A stretch of 64,000 nucleotides of DNA from HXMU1420-13 sp034669965 (GTDB lineage Bacteria; Bacteroidota; Rhodothermia; Balneolales; Balneolaceae). The notes below the pieces were generated by a model, which saw only the letters and a program-made list of their open reading frames with translations, was not told the origin of the DNA and did not search any database. Positions 1 to 8,188 of the stretch are shown piece by piece; within the stretch, counting starts at the first letter, position 1, and the number at the start of each line of letters is the position of its first letter. A program made the position numbers and the translations under genes. The DNA lies in contig JAXMOK010000004.1 in assembly GCA_034669965.1 (NCBI GenBank), positions 62,001-126,000 on the forward strand, in the 5' to 3' direction.

Positions 1-1692
1 TTCAATTACTTCCATCAATTATGGAATCAATCCCCACATTTACGAAATGGATTACTTACGCTGTTTGCTGAACAAGGAAACCGGGAAACTTTTGAATTGC
101 TCATCCGACAAGAAAAAAAAGGGGATGAAGCTTTCGATTATAAATTGGCCTATGCAACCGGGAGCCGATCTCGTTTGATTGAATTGAACACAGAGGAAGA
201 ATTGCGGTTAATAGATCTCGCTCTGGTCACCAAAAAGGCAACAATTACACAGGCATATTTATATGGATATTATCGCGGGCGAAAGCCATTTAGTCCCGAG
301 GCAGAGCAATATTTGATCAACGAATGGCAAAATTATTATCCGATAGGGGACGCAGGGAACCAAAGTATTGTACGGATTCTTTCTCAAAATCAGCTAGATC
401 AAGTACTGTTAAAATTCACCCTCGATAAATTCGAACGGATGGATGTTCAACTTGCCGTTGAAATAGCACAAGCAATCGCTCGAAATGAAGCTTACGAACG
501 CTCTCCAATAGTTTTGAATGCCTTATTAAACCATCGGAATCCGAATGTTCAGATTGCAGCGCTGCAGGCAATTCAGCAACATCAGGATATTGCTGAACGG
601 TTATTTGGTGATATCATGAATAAAATTGCTCTGGTCGACTATCGGGATCCACTAGCGAGAATGACAGCCTTTAACACCATTAACGAGCCGGAGCGCTACC
701 TTGATGAAATGTTAGCATTGGCTGAGAACGAACCATATTTGCAAGGCCTCAAATATCAGATTTTAGGCAAAATATATTCTGATAATGAAATGTTGAACAC
801 CTTTTACGAAGATGTTCAGAAAGAAAATTATCTGCTGAAATTCTATGCTATCCAAGGGCTTTCGAGCTGGTGGCGTGCATTAAGTGAAAAAAGCAAAGTT
901 GAATTGATTGACGATGTTAAAGCGATCATCAACAATGCTTTTGAGATGCAAGATCGAAGTATAGCCGTTTCACTTTCTTCTTTTGTAGGTGATAGCTTGT
1001 TGTTTAATGAAGGAGATTATAGTTCGTTGGAGCAACATTTACTGAGCTATTCATTACCGGCAGATGTAGAAGTTTATCAAGCTTATTCGAACGTTTTGTT
1101 CGAGCGATTTAAGGATCAAGCTGAGCCATTTATTCAAGAGTTGGCTGGGCAAGCTAATAGTGCATTAAACAACACACTTTCAAACACAGGCTGGGTTGTT
1201 GAAGCTGAATCCGGTGGTGCCAAAGAGTTTAGAAAACCGGACTGGAAGCGCGTAGCTAAAATTACGGCAAATCCATACGTGGTCATCGAAACGGCGAAAG
1301 GGGACATCACCCTGAAACAGGATGTGTTCAAAGCTCCGGTTTCTATTGCCGGAATTAATGCTTTAATAAAAGAAAGAGCTTACAACGGAACTCCATTTCA
1401 TCGGGTGATTCCAAATTTCGTAGTTCAGGGTGGAGATGTTGAAACGGGAAACGGGTTTGGCGGTCCGGACTTTGTTGTGCCTACCGAAGGCAGCGAAACC
1501 ATGTATCATCGCGGAGTGGTAGGAATTGCCAGCGCGGGTTTAGATACCGAAGGAAGTCAGTTTTTCATCATGCATCAATGGAAACCACATTTAAACGGAC
1601 GCTATACGGTAATCGGTGAAGTGGTGGAAGGAATGGATGTGGTTGATCGGATCACTCAAGGCGATGTAATCGAACGAATGCGGTGGTATTAA
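1..1692 (+). CDS. Peptidylprolyl isomerase (cyclophilin type) with HEAT-like repeats, 5' truncated
   Basis: The reading frame is open from base 1, so the true start lies outside the window; the TTG at 97 is only an internal codon. About 563 residues are visible. The N-terminal two thirds is helical with HEAT-like repeats (for example NPNVQIAALQAI). A cyclophilin domain begins near base 1276 (YVVIETAKGDI) and carries the family motifs FHRVIPNFVVQGGD, GSQFFI and HLNGRYTVIGEV. Cyclophilins catalyse cis-trans isomerisation of X-Pro bonds. The repeats probably bind client or partner proteins, and an envelope location is likely but cannot be shown without the N-terminus. Its stop overlaps the stop of the convergent downstream gene by 4 bases. 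Confidence 0.9.
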   Translation, partial: FNYFHQLWNQSPHLRNGLLTLFAEQGNRETFELLIRQEKKGDEAFDYKLAYATGSRSRLIELNTEEELRLIDLALVTKKATITQAYLYGYYRGRKPFSPEAEQYLINEWQNYYPIGDAGNQSIVRILSQNQLDQVLLKFTLDKFERMDVQLAVEIAQAIARNEAYERSPIVLNALLNHRNPNVQIAALQAIQQHQDIAERLFGDIMNKIALVDYRDPLARMTAFNTINEPERYLDEMLALAENEPYLQGLKYQILGKIYSDNEMLNTFYEDVQKENYLLKFYAIQGLSSWWRALSEKSKVELIDDVKAIINNAFEMQDRSIAVSLSSFVGDSLLFNEGDYSSLEQHLLSYSLPADVEVYQAYSNVLFERFKDQAEPFIQELAGQANSALNNTLSNTGWVVEAESGGAKEFRKPDWKRVAKITANPYVVIETAKGDITLKQDVFKAPVSIAGINALIKERAYNGTPFHRVIPNFVVQGGDVETGNGFGGPDFVVPTEGSETMYHRGVVGIASAGLDTEGSQFFIMHQWKPHLNGRYTVIGEVVEGMDVVDRITQGDVIERMRWY

Positions 1693-2396
1693 CACCGCGC
1701 CATTTTTTTCTTTCTGCCTATGTAGCCTTTATCTGCCATTTTCTGCAGATAAGGTTTAATTTCAGGGACTTTACAATTGGTTTCACCCATAAATACCTTC
1801 ACCTTACCAATTTGCTCGCCTAAGCTCATCGCTTTTTCGGTGAGTGATTCAACAAAAGCTCCTGCAGCTAAAATAAAGCCATTCATAGTATAACTGACAC
1901 GGTTTTCATCCTCATGTAGATGCTTTGCTGCTCGATCCATTAATGAACGAATTAAATCTGTATCAATCTCCTCATCCGGCGTGATGGAAAGTAAGGAGGA
2001 ATAGGTACTCCAGCCGGCAGCAGCTATCATTTCATCGTTGCTTTCTATCCATTCTGAGGCTAACTCCCAGCCAAATCGGCTTTCGGCGGCGACCCAAGCA
2101 ACGGTATATTCGCTTATCATGTACCAATAAGCCTGCTCTACCCATTGTTGAAGTTGTTCTTTGGTGATTTGCTTTTCATCGGCGATGAGCCCGGCCAGAT
2201 ACATTGCATCCGAATTTCCGGTATCGTAAAGTTTAAGCGAGAGCTCGTGATCTTTTTTAATTTTTTTCTGGATGGGTTTTAGATCGCCCACTTTCACTCC
2301 AAAAAATGGCTCTTGGGCACCATGCTTTATCAATATACTTTTGGTTTGATCATTTCCCTTCTCTTTCAGATAGGCCATTATTTCATCAAAAGTCAT
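1689..2396 (-). CDS. DNA alkylation repair family protein (AlkD-like)
   Basis: This 235-residue all-helical protein matches the HEAT-like AlkD family, which recognises alkylated bases in DNA. The N-terminus (GVKVGDLKPIQKKIKKDHEL) and the tandem helices are typical. The WWDxVD segment that holds the catalytic aspartate in Bacillus AlkD is not obvious; the aligned stretch reads SEYTVAWVAAES. It may therefore be a binding-only or divergent subfamily member. The C-terminus is basic (GRKKKMA), which suits DNA binding. It is convergent with the cyclophilin gene and 34 bases downstream of the hydrolase gene on the same strand. Confidence 0.82.
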   Translation of the reverse strand: MTFDEIMAYLKEKGNDQTKSILIKHGAQEPFFGVKVGDLKPIQKKIKKDHELSLKLYDTGNSDAMYLAGLIADEKQITKEQLQQWVEQAYWYMISEYTVAWVAAESRFGWELASEWIESNDEMIAAAGWSTYSSLLSITPDEEIDTDLIRSLMDRAAKHLHEDENRVSYTMNGFILAAGAFVESLTEKAMSLGEQIGKVKVFMGETNCKVPEIKPYLQKMADKGYIGRKKKMARC

Positions 2397-2430
2397 AAGA
2401 ACTCCGTTTAATATTGAGAGCTAAATTGAA

Positions 2431-3378
2431 TTAAAGATTGTTCAAAATCCAATTCTTAAATACTTGCTTGAAAAATGGTGAAAATGGAGCCTTAGCTATT
2501 TCTTCAGAACTTGTACACATCTCAGCAATTTTTAAATCGTGATTTGCTTCGGGAATGATTTGCAAACTGAAGTTATCAGGTACAGAGTGCTGAAAGGTTT
2601 CGTTTAACACCCCGATTGCCCAGCCCGGATAAACGTCTGCATCATTTTCGGCAAAGGCAAAAAAGGCAGGCATTTCAATTTCTAATAAATGAGGTGCAGG
2701 ATCAAAAAAGCGAAGTTCGCGAAGTTGGCGCCATTCTTTTTTTACCGGAAACCAGGATACCCAATTAATGTCTGAAATAGCTTTTTTCCCTGCTTTATCG
2801 AAAGCCTCGTTTTCCGGCACACCGACGCAAAGATCGTCGCTGTAATATTCGTTGGTAAGTTTGAGCTGCATATTAAAAGTGGGTGCTGCAAGCGATGCCA
2901 TCACTTTAAACTCATTTTGATATCGGTCAGCCATTATTTGAGCAACCCATCCGCCTTGGCTGTGCCCCACAATTCCAATTCGATCGGAGTCGATTCTGCC
3001 CTGAGTTTTTAAAAAGTCGATAGCAGCTTTTGCATCTGCTGCCCGTTCATATAAATCGGTTCGTTGCCATGCCCCCTCGCTCTTGCCAACCCCTCGCTTA
3101 TCGAAGTATAATAGCGCAAAGCCTTCCTCCAAAAATAGCTGCTCAAGGTTTTCTTCAACAAACTCTTTATATAAAGTACGATGCGATGAGAAGGCTCCCG
3201 ATCCTGCTAAAAAAATTAAAATCGGAGCGTTTTGGGCGGTATCAGGAATGATTAATTCGCCATGAAGTGTGAACCTGCCATTATCAAAAGTTACATTAGT
3301 TCGGGTAACGTCAAAATTCTGAGCTGTAATGACAGATGTGCCAATAAATAGCATCAAAAGCATACTCAAACCAATCAT
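2431..3378 (-). CDS. Secreted alpha/beta hydrolase
   Basis: The serine-hydrolase fold is shown by the nucleophile elbow GHSQGG, the oxyanion region FLAGSGAF, and the late Asp (AENDADVYPG) and His (PEANHDLK) of the catalytic triad. I place the start at the ATG ending at 3378, because it gives a classic signal peptide (MIGLSMLLMLFIGTSVITAQ). The upstream ATG at 3480 would add 34 residues ahead of the hydrophobic core. The product is then about 315 residues, exported, and resembles Bacteroidota periplasmic esterases or peptidase-like hydrolases. The substrate is unknown. It may be co-transcribed with the AlkD-like gene 34 bases downstream. Confidence 0.8.
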   Translation of the reverse strand: MIGLSMLLMLFIGTSVITAQNFDVTRTNVTFDNGRFTLHGELIIPDTAQNAPILIFLAGSGAFSSHRTLYKEFVEENLEQLFLEEGFALLYFDKRGVGKSEGAWQRTDLYERAADAKAAIDFLKTQGRIDSDRIGIVGHSQGGWVAQIMADRYQNEFKVMASLAAPTFNMQLKLTNEYYSDDLCVGVPENEAFDKAGKKAISDINWVSWFPVKKEWRQLRELRFFDPAPHLLEIEMPAFFAFAENDADVYPGWAIGVLNETFQHSVPDNFSLQIIPEANHDLKIAEMCTSSEEIAKAPFSPFFKQVFKNWILNNL

Positions 3379-3528
3379 TTTAACAGACTGATTGAAGCCG
3401 ATTGCAATAGAGAAAAAGCGTTTTCCGAATGTAACTGTGTTGTTTTCCAAATTTTTTACCAACAAGTATGTGCTGCTCAAATAGCCGATTTATTTACAGC
3501 AAGTTATTCAATTTTAAGTATTAAATAA

Positions 3529-3558
3529 AAAAGGTATGTCGCTCAAAACATACCTTTT
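3529..3558 (-). terminator. Hairpin terminator
   Basis: Perfect 11-base arms (AAAAGGTATGT at 3529-3539 and ACATACCTTTT at 3548-3558) enclose an 8-base loop. Read on the minus strand the stem is followed by a T-rich run. It lies downstream of the minus-strand glycosylase gene and upstream of the hydrolase. Confidence 0.6.
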
Positions 3559-3612
3559 ACATCTCGGGTTTGTTGGTACTAAAATTCTTGTGTACTGATG
3601 GTCGTAAAAAAT

Positions 3613-3663
3613 GAGCATCGGGTGGTTGATGCTTGGTCGGTGCTTTTCACCCGATGCTCTTTT
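3613..3663. terminator. Strong hairpin, probable bidirectional terminator
   Basis: Twelve-base perfect arms, GAGCATCGGGTG (3613-3624) and CACCCGATGCTC (3648-3659), are followed by TTTT on the plus strand and by ATTTTTT on the minus strand. With the hairpin at 3529 it forms a tandem stop for the operon that ends at 3765. The rest of the 3481-3764 gap shows nothing else that I can name. Confidence 0.65.
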
Positions 3664-3764
3664 ATAACATTGTGACTCACAATTCAGGATCAGAATTCGA
3701 AATCACAGTTTGTGTTCATCGGTAATACACGCAGATAGGTGACATCCCCTAAACGAAAATGAAA

Positions 3765-4328
3765 TTATTTTTGAGCGGCTACACTTTTTTGCAATTCAGG
3801 TAGAACACGCTCTTGAAACCAAGGATTTTTCTTGAGCCAAATATTATTTCTTGGCGATGGATGCGGTAAGGGAAAATAGGGGGTAGGGCAGCGCTCGAAC
3901 TCTTTTACTCGTTGCGTGAGTGTGTTCTTATCAGAGAGGTAATAGTTCTGAGCGTATGTACCAATTAGCAAAATAAGTGAAAGATTCGGCATCGAAGCTA
4001 ACAAAAGTTCATGCCAAGTGGGGGCACATTCGGGACGGGGAGGATTGTCGCCGGTTTTGCCACGGCCGGGATAACAAAATCCCATGGGGACTAAAGCAAA
4101 TAGCTCTGGATTGTAGAATTCTTGATTGGAAACATCTAGCCATTCTCGAAGACGATTTCCACTTGGATCGTCCCAAGCAATGCCTGTTTGGTGAACCTTG
4201 CTACCCGGCGCCTGCCCAATGATGCAGATCCTAGATTCTTCCGATGCCTGAACAACTGGGTTTGGGCCCAGAGGAAGATGCTCTGCACAAATCGTACAGT
4301 TTTTGATATCCCGTAGCAGGGATTCCAC
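3765..4328 (-). CDS. Uracil-DNA glycosylase family protein
   Basis: This 187-residue protein belongs to the uracil-DNA glycosylase superfamily, which excises damaged bases from DNA. Motif 1 is GQAPGSKVHQTGIAWDD, and the DNA-intercalating motif near the C-terminus is PHPSPRN. The middle segment FALVPMGFCYPGRG and the LLIGTYAQNYYL strand fit the subfamily common in Bacteroidota and Proteobacteria. The four-cysteine iron-sulfur pattern of families 4 and 5 is not complete; only an N-terminal CTIC pair is visible. It starts with GTG, 2 bases after the haem-binding gene, so the two form an operon. Confidence 0.88.
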   Translation of the reverse strand: MESLLRDIKNCTICAEHLPLGPNPVVQASEESRICIIGQAPGSKVHQTGIAWDDPSGNRLREWLDVSNQEFYNPELFALVPMGFCYPGRGKTGDNPPRPECAPTWHELLLASMPNLSLILLIGTYAQNYYLSDKNTLTQRVKEFERCPTPYFPLPHPSPRNNIWLKKNPWFQERVLPELQKSVAAQK

Positions 4329-4330
4329 TT

Positions 4331-4819
4331 TTAACGTCCGCTACTTGGCTCGGGAGTTGAGCTTGTGTCAGGGAAAAGAACGGTGCGTTGTTCCTCGAAC
4401 CAGTCGGCCAAGAATGTTCTTTCTTCATCGGTTAAGCGAGCTTCGGCATGTGCCCAGGTAAACGATGGTAACGGCATTTCTTCACTTAAAATGTACTCAG
4501 CAGCTTCTTCCAGTTTGTGATCAGCCCGGCGCTGCGAATAATTTCCGAACTCGGAGAAGTTTAACTCACTGCGACCGTGATCGATGTGATCTTTAATCCA
4601 CCAGGCAACCGGCTGAATGTTGGTGTACCAAGGATACCGTGTATTATTAGAATGACAATCGTAGCACGCCGTTTTTAGGATGGTTGTTACTTCTTCCGGG
4701 GGATTGGCAATGTTCATGAAGTCATTCGCGGGATCGGAAACCGGATTGGTTTTATCAATTTGAAAAAACTGAAGAATTACTAGTACCGCGAGTAAACCGA
4801 ATGCTATTTTTTGGATCAT
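4331..4819 (-). CDS. Haem-binding domain protein (c-type cytochrome-like)
   Basis: This 162-residue protein has an N-terminal membrane anchor or signal (IAFGLLAVLVILQFF) and a single CYDCH haem c attachment motif. These are followed by SNNTRYPWYTNIQPVAWWIKDH, which is the signature of the small haem-binding domain family (PF14376) of Bacteroidota. It probably acts in the periplasm as a one-electron carrier; the partner is not known. A Pro/Ser-rich tail follows. The downstream glycosylase gene starts 2 bases after its stop, which is probably an operon of convenience. Confidence 0.85.
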   Translation of the reverse strand: MIQKIAFGLLAVLVILQFFQIDKTNPVSDPANDFMNIANPPEEVTTILKTACYDCHSNNTRYPWYTNIQPVAWWIKDHIDHGRSELNFSEFGNYSQRRADHKLEEAAEYILSEEMPLPSFTWAHAEARLTDEERTFLADWFEEQRTVLFPDTSSTPEPSSGR

Positions 4820-4833
4820 GTCTCTGTCCTTTT

Positions 4834-4861
4834 AAGCTGAAAGTAAAAAGCTGAGTTTTAC
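4834..4861. repeat. Short heptad repeat (consensus AAGYTRA-like)
   Basis: Three consecutive 7-base units (AAGCTGA, AAGTAAA, AAGCTGA) fill the space between the acyl-CoA dehydrogenase stop and the haem-binding gene start, and a weaker fourth follows. They share the 7-base period of the other intergenic arrays in the window. Confidence 0.5.
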
Positions 4862-4865
4862 GATG

Positions 4866-6068
4866 CTATCCCTTTGGTGTAAAAGATTGAATGCCGGTGA
4901 TTTCACGCCCTAAAATCAAGCCATGTATATCATAAGTGCCTTCATAAGTATTCACTGATTCTAGATTCATCATGTGATGGATAATTCGATAATCTCCGGT
5001 GATGCCGTTTCCACCGTGCATATCGCGTGCGATACGGGCAATTTCGAGTGCTTTCCCACAATTATTTCGCTTTGCAAGGGAAGTCATAGATGGATGATCA
5101 CGCCCTTCGTCTTTAAGTTTACCTAATCGAAGCGCCAGCATTTGCATAGCGGTGATATCGGTAAGCATGTTGGCAAGTTTGGTTTGGATCAATTGATTTG
5201 CAGCTAATGGCTTTCCAAACTGCTTTCGATCAAGCACATATTGTCGAGATTTCTGATAACAAAACTCTGCTGCACCAATGGTTCCCCATGCGATTCCGTA
5301 TCGAGCACTGTTCAAGCACATGAACGGACCTTTCAGGCCTTTGATATCAGGAAATGCATTTTCATCCGGCACAAAAACATCATCAAATACTAACTCTCCG
5401 GTTTCTGAAGCGCGTAAGCTCATTTTGTATTTGGTGTGTGGTGCAGAAAAGCCTTTCATTCCTTTCTCTACGATGAATCCGCGAATTACTCCCTCATCCG
5501 AAGGCGATTCTTTCGCTTTTGCCCAAACAACGGCAACATCGGCAATAGGGGAGTTGGTGATCCACATTTTGGCGCCGTTTAGTTTCCATCCGCCATCCAC
5601 TTTTAGTGCGGTAGTTACCATCGAGCCGGGATCTGAGCCGTGATCGGGTTCGGTTAACCCAAAGCAACCGATTGTCACACCGGCGGCCAATTTTGGGATA
5701 AAACGATGCTTCTGCTCTTCGGTGCCGAAAATCGAAATGGGGTACATCACCAACGACGATTGCACACTCATAAACGATCGATAACCGGAATCTACGCGTT
5801 CAACTTCACGGGCTACTAGGCCATAAGCAGTATAACTCGCACCTGCTCCACCATATTCTTCGGGGATATTCACTCCCAATAAGCCCATTTCACCCATCTC
5901 CCGAGCGATGTCTTGATCGAAATATTCTTCGGTATTTCCTTTTAAAGCACGTGGCTCTAGTTTCGATTGAGCATAATCACGAGCGGTTTCCATAATCAGG
6001 CGATCTTCTTCGCCTAATTCAGATTCAAATAGTAGCGCGTCGTCGATGTTGAATAGGTTTTTAGCCAT
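4866..6068 (-). CDS. gcdH: Glutaryl-CoA dehydrogenase
   Basis: This 400-residue flavoprotein has the full acyl-CoA dehydrogenase architecture (N-terminal helical, central beta and C-terminal helical domains). The segment VDSGYRSFMSVQSSL carries the arginine that binds the glutaryl carboxylate in human GCDH. The C-terminal TYEGTYDIHGLILGREITGIQ contains the catalytic glutamate in the form typical of GCDH rather than of general acyl-CoA dehydrogenases. It should convert glutaryl-CoA to crotonyl-CoA and CO2 in lysine/tryptophan breakdown. Electrons would pass to the ETF complex encoded 3-6 kb away. GLTEPDHGSDPGSM is the FAD/substrate loop. Confidence 0.93.
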   Translation of the reverse strand: MAKNLFNIDDALLFESELGEEDRLIMETARDYAQSKLEPRALKGNTEEYFDQDIAREMGEMGLLGVNIPEEYGGAGASYTAYGLVAREVERVDSGYRSFMSVQSSLVMYPISIFGTEEQKHRFIPKLAAGVTIGCFGLTEPDHGSDPGSMVTTALKVDGGWKLNGAKMWITNSPIADVAVVWAKAKESPSDEGVIRGFIVEKGMKGFSAPHTKYKMSLRASETGELVFDDVFVPDENAFPDIKGLKGPFMCLNSARYGIAWGTIGAAEFCYQKSRQYVLDRKQFGKPLAANQLIQTKLANMLTDITAMQMLALRLGKLKDEGRDHPSMTSLAKRNNCGKALEIARIARDMHGGNGITGDYRIIHHMMNLESVNTYEGTYDIHGLILGREITGIQSFTPKG

Positions 6069-6146
6069 GAGCTATTACAATTAGGCTTATTTGTTTATTT
6101 GGATGGTAAGAATAGTGTTGTTTTAAAAGAAGAAAAAAAGAAAAAA

Positions 6147-6217
6147 TGTTTGGTGCTAAATGCTGAACAAGAAAAACATTCATTCAACATTTAGCACTTA
6201 CACTTTAACATTTAAGC
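6147..6217. repeat. Inverted heptad array, no gene inside
   Basis: On the left, TGCTAAA (6154-6160) and TGCTGAA (6161-6167) face TTCAACA (6183-6189) and TTTAGCA (6190-6196), giving a 14-bp stem with one G-U-type mismatch around a 15-base loop. On the right the 7-base period continues (CTTACAC, TTTAACA, TTTAAGC) up to the stop codon of the downstream-coordinate acyl-CoA dehydrogenase gene. It could act as an RNA hairpin or attenuator between the two genes. It matches the form of the arrays that flank the four-helix-bundle genes. Confidence 0.6.
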
Positions 6218-7384
6218 AAGGCTTTTTTTCAACTCTCTGGCTATCACCAATCGTTGAACTTCGGTTGTACCTTCACCGATGGTCATCAGTTTAGAATCGC
6301 GCAAGAATCGCTCTACATGGTATTCTTTGGTATATCCGTATCCACCATGAATTTGAACTGCTTCTAAAGCAGCGCGAACAGAAAGTTCGCTGGAGAATAG
6401 TTTAGCCATCGATGCTTCCATAGTATATGGTTTGCCCAAGTCTTTTAACCAGGCAGCACGCCAAACCAAGAGTCGCGCGGCATCAATTTCAGTAGCCATA
6501 TCAACCAGTTTGCCTTCCATATATTGGAAGTTTCCGATCTCGGTACCGAATTGCTTGCGCTCCATCGAGTATTTCAATGATTCTTCGTATGCGCCTCGAG
6601 CAATCCCAACCGAAAGAGCCGCGATTCCTACTCTACCGCCGTCCAATACTTTCATGGTGTCGATAAAACCCATGCCTTCTTCGCCAAGCAGGTTTTCAGC
6701 CGGAACAACAACATTTTCGAAGACAACTTCAGTTGTGTCGGACGAATTCATGCCTAATTTATGCATGCCAATGCCCGGCTTAACACCATCCCATTTGCCT
6801 TCAACGATAAATGCGCTGATGCCTTTTGTTCCTTTAGTCGGATCGGTTTTGGCCAGTACTACATAAACATCGCCAACCGAACCTTGTGTGATAAAGATCT
6901 TTGAGCCATTTAGGATGTAATTGTCGCCATCCTTAACAGCCGTGGTCTTCATACCAGAAGCATCCGAACCCGACCCAGGTTCTGTTAAACACCAAGCTCC
7001 GAGCTTTTCGCCCGAGCACATGCTGGGCATATATTTCATTTTTTGATCGTGATTTCCGGCAATTGCAATATGCCCGGTGCCCAACGATGTATGCGAAGCT
7101 ACAGTAAGTGCAAGTGAGGCATCCCAACGGGCAATTTCTTCGATGGCTAAACAAAAACTAAGTGTATCGAATCCGCCACCGCCGTATTGCTCAGGGTGAT
7201 AGATTCCCAACATACCCAACTCGCCGAGTTGCTTTACAATATCGTGGGGGAATTTTTTATTCTCATCTCTCTCCATTACGGTTGGCGCTACTGTGCGCTC
7301 AACAAAATCGCGAACACTGTCGCGAATCATTTTTTGGTCTTCGTTTAATTCAAACGAAAGGGCTTGTTCTGCTACTTCTTGCAT
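6212..7384 (-). CDS. Acyl-CoA dehydrogenase (short/medium-chain type)
   Basis: I choose the ATG ending at 7384 (MQEVAEQALSFELNEDQ). The longer frame back to 7447 adds a hydrophobic stretch that is not part of the family. The roughly 390-residue protein carries AWCLTEPGSGSDASGMKT (FAD loop), KIFITQGSVGDVYVV, ERKQFGTEI and the C-terminal IGEGTTEVQRLVIARELKK, whose glutamate is in the position of the catalytic base of SCAD/butyryl-CoA dehydrogenases. It should do the first step of beta-oxidation or branched-chain acyl-CoA oxidation. A palindromic motif 22-40 bases upstream of the start is shared with etfB and suggests common control. Confidence 0.92.
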   Translation of the reverse strand: MQEVAEQALSFELNEDQKMIRDSVRDFVERTVAPTVMERDENKKFPHDIVKQLGELGMLGIYHPEQYGGGGFDTLSFCLAIEEIARWDASLALTVASHTSLGTGHIAIAGNHDQKMKYMPSMCSGEKLGAWCLTEPGSGSDASGMKTTAVKDGDNYILNGSKIFITQGSVGDVYVVLAKTDPTKGTKGISAFIVEGKWDGVKPGIGMHKLGMNSSDTTEVVFENVVVPAENLLGEEGMGFIDTMKVLDGGRVGIAALSVGIARGAYEESLKYSMERKQFGTEIGNFQYMEGKLVDMATEIDAARLLVWRAAWLKDLGKPYTMEASMAKLFSSELSVRAALEAVQIHGGYGYTKEYHVERFLRDSKLMTIGEGTTEVQRLVIARELKKSLA

Positions 7385-7406
7385 CTTGTAAATAGTATTG
7401 TTTTTA

Positions 7407-7425
7407 GTTTGTGGAACCGCTTCCA
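7407..7425 (-). promoter_or_regulatory. Palindromic operator candidate shared with etfB
   Basis: TGGAACCGCTTCCA (7412-7425) is a palindrome with arms TGGAA/TTCCA and lies 28-41 bases upstream of the acyl-CoA dehydrogenase start. The 16-base stretch 7407-7422 is identical except for one base to 12141-12156, upstream of etfB. It is a likely repressor site of a fatty-acid regulon; the regulator is not in this window. Confidence 0.5.
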
Positions 7426-7481
7426 AAATACAAAAAAACCAACCCATTCGATTGTTAAAAAATCAAAGGAAATATTAAATA

Positions 7482-7510
7482 TTGACAGGAATATGTAAAT
7501 ATGCTAATAT
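7482..7510 (+). promoter_or_regulatory. Near-consensus sigma70-type promoter of the vapBC pair
   Basis: TTGACA (7482-7487) and TAATAT (7505-7510) are separated by exactly 17 bases. The expected transcription start, 7 bases after the -10, is 7517, the first base of the antitoxin ATG, so the transcript may be leaderless. Confidence 0.6.
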
Positions 7511-7518
7511 GTTTACAT
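7493..7518. promoter_or_regulatory. Probable VapB/VapBC operator
   Basis: Arms ATGTAAA (7493-7499) and TTTACAT (7512-7518) bracket 12 bases and overlie the spacer, the -10 element and the start codon. Antitoxins of this class usually repress their own promoter by binding such a palindrome. Confidence 0.5.
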
Positions 7519-7768
7519 GAGAACGACTATTGATTTACCCGATGATTTAATGAAAAGTGCAAAGATACGCGCAGTTGAAGAGGGTATATCTCTGAAACAG
7601 CTATTTATACGAGCGTTGAATACTGAGCTGAATTCTTCAAAGAAAATTATTAGCGATGAGCCTGCTAAGCCAGTTGATACTAGTTTTAGAAAAGGATTAA
7701 GCAAGGGAACAGCACAGCTTAATTCATCAAAATCCGGATTTTCAGCTTTTAAAATTAACAAACCATGA
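7517..7768 (+). CDS. vapB: Type II antitoxin, ribbon-helix-helix VapB-like
   Basis: This 83-residue protein begins with the textbook ribbon-helix-helix N-terminus MRTTIDLPDDLMKSAKIRAVEEG, which binds DNA as a dimer. A flexible, basic C-terminal half should wrap the toxin. The start is fixed by this motif. Its last 4 bases overlap the toxin start (ATGA), which couples translation. The upstream promoter and palindrome imply autoregulation. It neutralises the PIN-domain RNase encoded next. Confidence 0.88.
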   Translation: MRTTIDLPDDLMKSAKIRAVEEGISLKQLFIRALNTELNSSKKIISDEPAKPVDTSFRKGLSKGTAQLNSSKSGFSAFKINKP

Positions 7769-8145
7769 TCTTATTAGATACGCATGTGTGGTTGTGGTGG
7801 CTCTTGGAAGAAGGCGATTTGGATGAGTCGGAAAGAGCAATAATAGATGAGCAAGCCCTTAATGGCGAGGTGATGATATCTGCGGCTACGATTTGGGAAG
7901 CTGAGCTATTACACCGGCAGGGGGCGTTACTATTAGAGCCAGATTTTGAGAGTTGGATTCGCCAAGCAACCTCACCAAAAATTTGCCAGGTTATACCAAT
8001 AGATGAGGAAATAATCTTAGCTCAACAAAAGTTGCCGGAAAACTTTCCCGAAGACCCTGCTGATAGACTTATTGTAGCAACGGCGTTATTAAAAGAGATA
8101 CCTTTGGCTACTAAAGATGAGGTGCTTCAAGGGTTAGGGTATTAA
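7765..8145 (+). CDS. vapC: PIN-domain ribonuclease toxin VapC-like
   Basis: This 126-residue PIN-domain protein has the N-terminal LLDTHVWLWW (first acidic metal ligand), SAATIWEAE (second) and DPADRLIVATAL (third), which is the usual Mg-binding triad of VapC RNases. VapC toxins cleave tRNA or rRNA and stop translation when free of antitoxin. The pair sits between two minus-strand metabolic operons and is transcribed against both, as expected for an acquired addiction module. Confidence 0.9.
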   Translation: MILLDTHVWLWWLLEEGDLDESERAIIDEQALNGEVMISAATIWEAELLHRQGALLLEPDFESWIRQATSPKICQVIPIDEEIILAQQKLPENFPEDPADRLIVATALLKEIPLATKDEVLQGLGY

Positions 8146-8188
8146 ACTAAATGATTGAGTAATTTTAAGAGCTCAATTCTTCAGCGAA

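Noticed and set aside
7493..7518. Palindrome as a phage or element attachment site
   Set aside because: It overlies a good promoter and an autoregulated antitoxin start, and no integrase is present.
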